A DNA stretch of 64,000 nucleotides from Polynucleobacter sp. AM-25C3 (GTDB lineage Bacteria > Pseudomonadota > Gammaproteobacteria > Burkholderiales > Burkholderiaceae): contig NZ_JACVOS010000001.1 in assembly GCF_018882335.1 (NCBI RefSeq), positions 1 to 64,000 of the forward strand, read 5' to 3'. Of this stretch, positions 1 to 5,575 are shown in pieces. Position 1 is the stretch's first letter; every line of letters starts with the position of its first letter. Below the pieces are notes generated by a model. That model did no database searches. It was not told the DNA's origin and saw only the letters and a list, made by a program, of their open reading frames with translations. Position numbers and translations under genes: made by a program.

Positions 1-157
1 TACGCTGGTTCTGAGTAAGGCGCACCAGCCAATCAGCAATGAGGGCATTGTCGGTCGATAGCTTCGGGTGATAGCGATAGCAAGTCTGGCTAATGACAAA
101 GGTATCGCACGCTAAACGGATGCTCATTCGACCACTGTGAACCTGTTGGCTGGCCAT
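1..157 (-). CDS. IS3-family transposase OrfB, N-terminal part (cut by window edge)
   Basis: The minus-strand frame entered by a -1 shift at the A7G run (185-192) continues open to the window edge. It reads through a conserved KVTRPSRRREMA segment and then SIRLACDTF, QTCYRYHPKLSTD and IADWLVRLTQ, typical of the start of IS3 OrfB before the DDE integrase core. The catalytic DDE residues lie outside the window. The ATG at 157 is only a nominal start; the natural product is probably an OrfAB fusion made by frameshifting. Confidence 0.8.
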   Translation of the reverse strand, partial: MASQQVHSGRMSIRLACDTFVISQTCYRYHPKLSTDNALIADWLVRLTQNQR

Positions 158-180
158 CTCGCGCCTACGAGATGGCCGAG

Positions 181-444
181 TTACTTTTTTTGTAAGACTT
201 CTTTAAGGACATCGGCTTGGAGCTGAACCTCCGCATACATCTTCTTTAAGCGGGCGTTCTCAAGCTCTAGTTCTTTAACGCGAGACATCAGTGAGGCATC
301 CATGCCGCCATACTTGGCGCGCCACTTGTAAAAGCTAGCAATGCTAATGCCGTGTTCACGGCATAGCTCTGGGGCTGGCATGCCAGCCTCGGCTTGTTTG
401 AGGATGGCCATGATTTGGCTATCGGTAAAGCGGGAGGTTTTCAT
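181..444 (-). CDS. IS3-family transposase OrfA
   Basis: This 87-residue protein is the DNA-binding half of an IS3-type transposase. An N-terminal helix-turn-helix of the HTH_8/Tnp_1 type covers roughly residues 5-45 (FTDSQIMAILKQAEAG, then CREHGISIASFYKWRAKYGG). A leucine-rich coiled coil follows at about residues 55-85 (VKELELENARLKKMYAE). The length is normal for OrfA. The 3' end carries a run of seven A on the coding strand followed by G (185-192), an A-A-A-A-A-A-A-G slippery sequence where a -1 shift would join OrfA to OrfB. It appears intact; whether the whole element is active cannot be judged from this window. Confidence 0.92.
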   Translation of the reverse strand: MKTSRFTDSQIMAILKQAEAGMPAPELCREHGISIASFYKWRAKYGGMDASLMSRVKELELENARLKKMYAEVQLQADVLKEVLQKK

Positions 445-495
445 AGAATTTCCTTTAAATCAAACAACTTAGAAATTCTACTTTTAACTCAGGTT

Positions 496-533
496 AAGGG
501 GCGGGGGTATTACCAAGGGGCGGGGGTATTACC
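496..533. repeat. Perfect tandem 19-bp repeat at the IS end
   Basis: Positions 496-514 and 515-533 are identical (AAGGGGCGGGGGTATTACC), with no base between them. The inner copy forms the terminal sequence of the IS3 element; the outer copy follows directly and runs into the OLD-like gene fragment. The copies are in direct orientation, so this is not the inverted IR-IR junction of an IS3 circle. It may be a solo end left by an earlier copy of the same element, or a local duplication. Confidence 0.9.
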
Positions 534-1269
534 GCTCGACATCTATGCCGATCTCGCAACAACTGTTGTTCATACGAATAATGCTAGCACCTTACCTCGT
601 ATAAACGTTTATGCAGAAGATGGCGAAGGATTTGATTTTCTTAATGCCCTATTAATAAGGCACAAAGGGAAGAAATTTATTAAAGCAATGCGCCAAATAA
701 CGTTGGGCTGTACTAACTACATGCAACTTATTAAGAAAGGGATTCCTGAATTTTCAGAAAAAAGTTTAATTGCCCTTGACGGCGATGCGCAAGAAGCAAA
801 AAAATTTAATTCCGTTATTTTACTTCCGGGAACGCTCCCGCCAGAACAACTAATATTTGAATTTTTATATAACTTAAAACCAGATGATGAAATTTGGCAG
901 AATGGAATTAGATTCAATAGACCGGCACTAACAAATATCTCTCGTGAAATATCTCGTACGCTTTCAATCACACAAGATCCGATCAATCTTACTGATTTAA
1001 TTTCAGCTTTTCGCACAAACCATGGCGGTAGCAACCCAAAAGCAAAGCACCCCTCCTTAAGGGAAATTTTTAAAGATTTCTATCAATCCCCTGAATTTCA
1101 AGCCTTTCTTAGCCTGAAGGGCCCAAAAAATCCTTGGAATAGGTGGATTAGAGAACACCAAGCGGCAACAAAGACTTTTGGCAATTCATTTAGTCAAAAG
1201 CTTGTGGCAACAATGATCAAAGGCTATGGTATTGAAGCCTCTAATATTCCAGATATTACCGAAAGGTAG
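534..1269 (+). pseudogene. OLD-like ATP-dependent nuclease, C-terminal TOPRIM fragment
   Basis: This looks like the C-terminal part of an OLD-family or AAA-ATPase/TOPRIM nuclease. A strand-Glu motif (INVYAEDGEGFDFL, Glu codon at 616) and a later LDGD motif (Asp codons at 778 and 784) match the E and DxD metal-binding signature of TOPRIM nucleases. An LPGTLPPEQLIFEFL segment is typical of these proteins. No Walker A/B ATPase half is present, because the IS end replaces everything upstream. A longer open frame starts at a TTG inside the IS (394), but that part only reads the IS backwards. It converges on a methyltransferase gene. OLD relatives act in phage defence; the function here is inferred and the gene is probably broken. 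Confidence 0.7.
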
Positions 1270-1372
1270 GTTAGCCCTCATCAATTTTTAACTAAAATTT
1301 AAAACAAAATAAAAAATACAAGGAAAAAGAGTTGCCCATCATCCTTCTTCCATATAAATTTATCCATTCGAA

Positions 1373-2200
1373 TTAAATACACAATTCTTTGCTGGATATA
1401 AGCAACTCAACTCCTATTCTCTTTTCTTGCGCTGAATACTGAAGATTCTTTGTATACATCGGAAAATTTGAATACAAGCTTCTAATCTCATCAACATCAT
1501 CATAAGTTACCATCCACTTACGTTTTATTTTTGAAATGCCTTGGGCTAGTGATGCATGATCCGCAGGCTTATAGAAGTTTGTATATAACCCACTTCCCTT
1601 GCAAAAATATGGGGGGTCTATATTAATGAAAGAATTTTTAGCAGTTTTAGGGATATTTTTTTTAATAAATATTTCTGCATCCAACATCGTAAGCGTAATT
1701 CTATCCCCGTAAAGGGCTATTCGGCTTATTTTGCGAATCAAGTCAACCTTATTAAATCTACAATCTAACTTATAGTTTCCAGATTGCTCAAGCCCGCCAA
1801 TAACACCGCCTTTAATAATTCCAGATCTATTTGTTCTATTTAAGAACAGGGTTGCAAAACCAATCTCTAGAATACTTTTCTTTTCCGGGGTAGCCAGTAT
1901 CTTCTTTTGACGATGCCATTGATCAATAGTAACCTCGGTCTTATCTATAAGACGACAGAGCTCTTTGGATTCATAAATTACAGAATGCCAAAATGCATAG
2001 ATTGAATAGTCTAAGTCATTTAAGTAAATCTGAGATACGTAATCATTTAACAATAAAGATACCGCAATTCCTGATCCACCAGCAAAGGGCTCAACATACT
2101 CCCCATAAATTAAGTCATTTTTTTTTAGGATTTCAATCACTAACGGTAAAAGCTGTGTCTTACCTCCTGGATAACGTAGTGGAGTGTCTGTTATTGGCAT
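1373..2200 (-). CDS. D12-class DNA adenine methyltransferase (Dam-like)
   Basis: This 275-residue protein should transfer methyl groups from SAM to N6 of adenine in DNA. It has the D12/alpha-group order: LRYPGGKTQLLP near the N-terminus, the SAM-binding motif EPFAGGSGIA at about residues 37-46, and the catalytic DPPY motif (NIDPPYFCKG) at about residue 195. Length is normal for the family. It lies 38 bp downstream of the ParB-like gene on the same strand and probably shares its transcript. No matching restriction endonuclease is visible except the broken OLD-like fragment facing it. The region is AT-rich relative to the core genes. Its recognition sequence cannot be read from the sequence. 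Confidence 0.88.
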   Translation of the reverse strand: MPITDTPLRYPGGKTQLLPLVIEILKKNDLIYGEYVEPFAGGSGIAVSLLLNDYVSQIYLNDLDYSIYAFWHSVIYESKELCRLIDKTEVTIDQWHRQKKILATPEKKSILEIGFATLFLNRTNRSGIIKGGVIGGLEQSGNYKLDCRFNKVDLIRKISRIALYGDRITLTMLDAEIFIKKNIPKTAKNSFINIDPPYFCKGSGLYTNFYKPADHASLAQGISKIKRKWMVTYDDVDEIRSLYSNFPMYTKNLQYSAQEKRIGVELLISSKELCI

Positions 2201-2238
2201 ACTAAGATCCTAAACAATTTTCAAGCTGTTGGCCAGAG

Positions 2239-3582
2239 TTATTTATTTACTACAATTTCCTTCAAAATTTCTTCTAACGTAGGCTGAAATGTATCCCATA
2301 GTTTAATGATATAGACCCTATTTGGAATGGCTCCTCCATGAACAAAATTTCCTATCGTATCCGGAGAGTATGTAGAGTTAACATCGCTTGCCATTTTATT
2401 GAGCGCCTTTAATCCTCTGCCGCTATATCCACTAGCCTGCAATTCTTTTGAGACAGCCCCAAGTTTTAAATGTAATTTATCAGGTAAATTGGGCACCTTC
2501 ATTTTCTTCAGATACAACACAGATGCTTGCTCAATCAGCGCCCTCATTAAATACACCCCCGCAAAGCTAAAGGTCTCAGCATCCAGCTCTTTCAATTCCC
2601 TGAATAGTCTAGAGAAAACTGGATCTTTTACTTTAGATACAAAGCCAGAAGGAATTATTTTCTTGTCTTTATCTCTACTCTTTGCGCTCTTTCCAGCGCT
2701 CACTCGCTTTTGAGTTACAGGCGTCAATCCATTTGATGCCTGAGAGCTCATCCTGATGCCCGGAGAGTGAATAGCTACCCCTCTATTTTTTGGAGAAAAC
2801 CCACGAACTCTAAAATTTTCTGCATAAAGCTTTCTATCCTCTGCATTTGCTCTTGAGTTTATAGCTCCATCGGGATTGGATGCGTCTTCTAAAAACTTTT
2901 TTAACGCCTTATTAAAATCACTATCCTGGACATTAATCTCAATTCCACTGGTCGAAGCAAGCCCAATTGCCGACCTCACATCTGGTGTACTTAAAAATCT
3001 AGTTAAAGTAGTTATTGGAATATTTTGCAAAAGAGCCTCCGACAAAAGCCCTTCAGCTCTTGCGTAGTCCATAAGATCCAATGCTCTAGCATTGGGCGTA
3101 TCCGCTCTTCCAAGTTTATTAAACCTCCCCTTTTGGCTCGCATCCCATCTCTTGGTGCCTACCCCAGTTTGAGGATCATGTCTTAGCTCCACCCAAGGCC
3201 TAGCTAATTCAAAACTTTTAAAAATAACCCCAGATACGGTTGTTATTTTTAATTTCATCCCATCTTTTAACTTTTTGAAGTAAGCCTTGTCTTTTTCATA
3301 TTTAGCCTTGTCTGGATCCACCAATAATTTAAGTGCGCATAATCGTCGATTGCCTTCGGCCGTAAAGTAAGCATTTTTAATCTTAGAGTGCGGAACTAAT
3401 GCCATCAACTCCAGCGGACTAGTACTCCCAATCTCTGCAATATGCTTAGCTAATACCTTCACATCCTCGTTAGCTATTAAATATTCTATTGCCTCTGACT
3501 CACTTTGTTGCTGCGTATAGCGTGGATTATTTAAGTCCAAATATATGTCCTGAATCTTCACTATAGAAGTTGCATTAACCAA
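2239..3582 (-). CDS. ParB/Srx-domain protein with possible HEPN-like C-terminus
   Basis: In this 447-residue protein, residues about 8-110 look like a ParB N-terminal (ParB/sulfiredoxin) domain. It starts with a VKIQDIYLDLNNPRY strand and carries the GNRR box (FTAEGNRRLCALKLL) used for nucleotide or phosphate binding. Residues about 290-310 are basic and low in complexity. The C-terminal 130 residues (RALIEQASVLYL, then GNFVHGGAIP) loosely resemble DUF4145/HEPN-type helical domains. There is no HTH typical of a partition ParB and no ParA partner, so a plasmid-partition role is unlikely. The start is TTG, supported by AAGGGG six bases upstream. It lies between a 48-codon ORF and the adenine methyltransferase. 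The DNA-modification or defence role is inferred. Confidence 0.7.
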   Translation of the reverse strand: MVNATSIVKIQDIYLDLNNPRYTQQQSESEAIEYLIANEDVKVLAKHIAEIGSTSPLELMALVPHSKIKNAYFTAEGNRRLCALKLLVDPDKAKYEKDKAYFKKLKDGMKLKITTVSGVIFKSFELARPWVELRHDPQTGVGTKRWDASQKGRFNKLGRADTPNARALDLMDYARAEGLLSEALLQNIPITTLTRFLSTPDVRSAIGLASTSGIEINVQDSDFNKALKKFLEDASNPDGAINSRANAEDRKLYAENFRVRGFSPKNRGVAIHSPGIRMSSQASNGLTPVTQKRVSAGKSAKSRDKDKKIIPSGFVSKVKDPVFSRLFRELKELDAETFSFAGVYLMRALIEQASVLYLKKMKVPNLPDKLHLKLGAVSKELQASGYSGRGLKALNKMASDVNSTYSPDTIGNFVHGGAIPNRVYIIKLWDTFQPTLEEILKEIVVNK

Positions 3583-3631
3583 AATAACCCCTTTAAAAAT
3601 TGAATCAAATAAATTTCTTCAACCTATATAT

Positions 3632-3778
3632 CTAATTTGTTAAATAATGCCACTCAAGATCCCGCCTTGCCTCATCAAGTTGCTTTTTAGCCTGTTTTTT
3701 ACCCCTATTCATACGTTTTTCTGCTTTTTTAATACGTTTAATCAGTTTTATTGGCTTTTTTGAGGGGGTCAAATCCAT
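3632..3778 (-). CDS. Small basic hypothetical protein (48 residues)
   Basis: An ATG-initiated frame of 48 codons lies about 50 bp upstream of the ParB-like gene on the same strand. The product is extremely Lys/Arg-rich (MDLTPSKKPIKLIKRIKKAEKR at its start, later KKQAKKQLDEARRDLEWHYL) and may form a charged helix. No clear Shine-Dalgarno sequence precedes it. It could be the leader gene of the island operon or a chance ORF in AT-rich DNA. I do not recognise a family. Confidence 0.35.
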   Translation of the reverse strand: MDLTPSKKPIKLIKRIKKAEKRMNRGKKQAKKQLDEARRDLEWHYLTN

Positions 3779-3847
3779 AACTAATATTTATTAAAAATGA
3801 GTAGCTGGGTAGCTGCCTATGAATCTAATGCACAAATCCAATTTGGC

Positions 3848-3972
3848 AAAATCCCAACTTAAGCTTCGGAAAGCCGGAAAAATCCCAACTTAAGCTTCCA
3901 GAACAACTTGAAATAGCATTTCGGTATTTTCTCTAAGTTATTGAATTTAAAAGAAACTATAGTACCAACTTA
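3848..3972. repeat. Direct repeats, possible mobile-element end remnant
   Basis: A 20-bp unit (AAAATCCCAACTTAAGCTTC) occurs perfectly at 3848-3867 and 3879-3898, with starts 31 bp apart. The core CCAACTTA occurs a third time at 3965-3972. Spaced copies of a short motif are typical of transposase-binding sites at the ends of some insertion sequences, such as the IS21 family, but no transposase is present here. The repeats lie in the non-coding stretch between the small ORF and the signalling operon (about 3779-4117), which otherwise holds only a candidate promoter and an inverted repeat. They may mark the right boundary of the accessory island. Confidence 0.55.
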
Positions 3973-3984
3973 AACTGCAAGCGA

Positions 3985-4013
3985 TAAAATGGGCTTCCCA
4001 CACTTTCTATAAT
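3985..4013 (+). promoter_or_regulatory. Candidate promoter of the EAL-regulator-kinase operon
   Basis: A perfect TATAAT lies at 4008-4013, about 105 bp upstream of the first gene. The hexamer 17 bp upstream (TAAAAT, 3985-3990) is a poor match to TTGACA. A strong -10 with a weak -35 suggests a promoter helped by an activator, which would fit autoregulation by the response regulator encoded downstream. This is a sequence-only prediction. Confidence 0.4.
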
Positions 4014-4068
4014 AGGGGCAGGCAAGTAGGTAGATTCCTACGCATAAATAAGCCTTAAGCCCTTACCG

Positions 4069-4110
4069 CTCCAATCTGTCATGCCTAGACTGGCTAATCA
4101 ATGATTGGAG
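4069..4110 (+). promoter_or_regulatory. Inverted repeat overlapping the ribosome binding site
   Basis: CTCCAATC (4069-4076) and its exact complement GATTGGAG (4103-4110) flank a 26-base spacer. The right arm contains the GGAG that serves as Shine-Dalgarno for the ATG at 4118, so a hairpin in the mRNA would hide the ribosome binding site. It could equally be a DNA operator for a dimeric regulator. Confidence 0.5.
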
Positions 4111-4117
4111 AATGCTG

Positions 4118-4945
4118 ATGAGCCCGAAATCCCGGCTGTACACGCTTGTAAAGGCTTGGAAGAACAAACCCTTCCAAGAAGTGCGCGATGCCTGCGGCCA
4201 GCCTTGGCTTGGCCTTAGTAGCGAAGCGCTTGAAGAACACCAATCCTGGTCCCAGCGACAAGCGATTAGTAACGAACCCATTTTTAATGCTCAAGGAACA
4301 AAGCTGACGAGCTCTTTATTTAGACCATTACTGACCGCCACCGACACGCAACTCCTCAGATTTTTCATGGAGGGCTTAGACACAATCACGTACTGGTACC
4401 GTAGCGGTCGCTTTATTCCAGGCATCTTGCCCATTCCTGCTCAGCATCTAGCATCCAGCGGCTTTATAGATGCCTTAAGCGACCTCATCCTAAACTTACG
4501 ACTCCCAGTCGGTCTAGTCAATTTAGGTGTGTACAAACTGAATGATGCAGATTCCATAGATTCCTGCACGGAAGGCTTATTGCGTATGCGTCGCCTTGGC
4601 GTCTTAATGCATCTTCTCGATTTTTCTGGGGCCAGCTCGCAAATCCGCTGGATTGAAGCAATGCAACCCGAAGGTATTCATCTGGAGATAGGCCAATTCA
4701 GAGCTGCAGGACTGCCGATTGACATGATCGCTCTTGGCCAGAAATTTCAATCTCAAATCTATGTCAGCAATGTCACCTTGGTTAAGGATTTAGAAAACGT
4801 CATTGCATTAGGAGCAAACCACAGCTACGGCGGACTCATGATGCCGCCAGTTAGTCGCCATCAGATGCTACACATTAGCGATAGCCGCATCGCTAAAGCC
4901 ATTTTTTCGCTGCACCCTCATAAAAACCTAAACGGAGACAAGTAA
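4118..4945 (+). CDS. Degenerate EAL-domain protein (BvgR-like)
   Basis: This 275-residue protein has the overall order of an EAL (c-di-GMP phosphodiesterase) domain. Recognisable are a helix with ASSGFIDALSDLIL, a strand VGLVNLGVYKLND, LRMRRLGVLMHLLDFSGASSQIRWIEAMQPEGIHLEIGQF in place of the DDFG-to-KID region, and a final GANHSYGGLMMPPV. The ExL motif and the metal-binding Glu/Asp residues are not visible, so it is probably catalytically dead and regulatory. ATG 4118 is preferred over 4112 because GGAG lies seven bases upstream of it. Its stop overlaps the start of the response regulator gene by one base. Bordetella BvgR is likewise a non-canonical EAL protein tied to BvgAS; orthology here is only inferred. 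Confidence 0.7.
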   Translation: MSPKSRLYTLVKAWKNKPFQEVRDACGQPWLGLSSEALEEHQSWSQRQAISNEPIFNAQGTKLTSSLFRPLLTATDTQLLRFFMEGLDTITYWYRSGRFIPGILPIPAQHLASSGFIDALSDLILNLRLPVGLVNLGVYKLNDADSIDSCTEGLLRMRRLGVLMHLLDFSGASSQIRWIEAMQPEGIHLEIGQFRAAGLPIDMIALGQKFQSQIYVSNVTLVKDLENVIALGANHSYGGLMMPPVSRHQMLHISDSRIAKAIFSLHPHKNLNGDK

Positions 4946-5568
4946 TGAGAAAACGCGTGATGTTGGTGGATGACCATCCAGCTATGCTGATGGCATTAAA
5001 AAGTATGTTGCAAGATCAATTGCTTTTTGAGATAGCGGGACAGGCGCAAAACGGTGAAGAGTGTCTACGCTCAATCAAAGAAGTCAATCCCAATATGGTG
5101 ATATTGGATTTAGATATGCCAAAGACAGATGGGTTTGATGTCATACGCCGTATTGGCTTAATGTATCCAGAGGTTCGCATTCTGGTTTTATCTAGCTTAG
5201 ATGAAGCGGTCTATGGCGGCAGAGTGCGATCCTTAGGCGCACATGGCTTTGTCAATAAGACTGCTGGAGCAGATGTCATCTTGGCGGCATGCGTTGCTAT
5301 CTCACAAGGCTATACATTTTTCACGCATGGGAAAAATGGTAATACCTCACTGAGTGACAATGACAAATTGGCATTGATATCGGATCGTGAATTGCAAGTC
5401 ATGAAGTATCTGGGTAAAGGCAATACCAACCAACAGATATCGGACTTACTACACATCAGTAACAAGACAGTCGCAACCTACAAGACCAGAGTCTTTGACA
5501 AGCTAGGTATTAACAATATTGCCGATTTGATCTTGTTCTGCCGCATGAACAATATTATCGAAAGCTAA
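4945..5568 (+). CDS. NarL/LuxR-family response regulator (BvgA/EvgA-like)
   Basis: This 207-residue two-domain regulator has an N-terminal receiver domain (residues 1-120) with the acidic pocket VDDHPAM, the phosphoacceptor Asp55 in ILDLDMPKTDG, and the conserved Lys in HGFVNKTAG. A LuxR-type HTH follows at about residues 145-205 (LISDRELQVMKYLGKGNTNQQISDLLHISNKTVATYKTRVFDKLG). It should bind DNA as a phosphorylated dimer. Its start overlaps the stop of the EAL gene, and the hybrid kinase starts 7 bp after its end, so the three are translationally linked. Overall similarity is to BvgA/EvgA; targets are unknown. Confidence 0.9.
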   Translation: MRKRVMLVDDHPAMLMALKSMLQDQLLFEIAGQAQNGEECLRSIKEVNPNMVILDLDMPKTDGFDVIRRIGLMYPEVRILVLSSLDEAVYGGRVRSLGAHGFVNKTAGADVILAACVAISQGYTFFTHGKNGNTSLSDNDKLALISDRELQVMKYLGKGNTNQQISDLLHISNKTVATYKTRVFDKLGINNIADLILFCRMNNIIES

Positions 5569-5575
5569 ACCGAGT

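Larger units (their letters stand above)
1..515 (-). mobile_element. IS3-family insertion sequence (IS407-like group), partial
   Basis: The element holds a complete orfA and the first part of orfB, both reading toward the left edge of the window, so the rest of the element lies outside. Its inner end is taken at about 514/515 because, read on the minus strand, the sequence there starts with TG followed by a C-rich terminal sequence, the usual form of IS3 ends. The outer copy of a tandem 19-bp repeat follows immediately. The element lies directly against the fragment of an OLD-like nuclease gene. The group assignment comes from recognising the OrfA protein; the exact terminus is an inference. 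Confidence 0.85.

Noticed and set aside
394-533. N-terminal part of a 291-residue ORF continuous with the OLD-like fragment
   Set aside because: It begins at a TTG within the IS and translates orfA antisense and the terminal repeats; these residues are not part of the native protein.
496-533. Start of a CRISPR array or an IS circle junction
   Set aside because: There are only two units with no spacer, so it is not CRISPR; the units are direct rather than inverted, so it is not an abutted IR junction.
2239-3582. Plasmid or chromosome partition ParB
   Set aside because: No ParA gene, no parS-like repeats and no typical ParB HTH; the context is an island with a methyltransferase.
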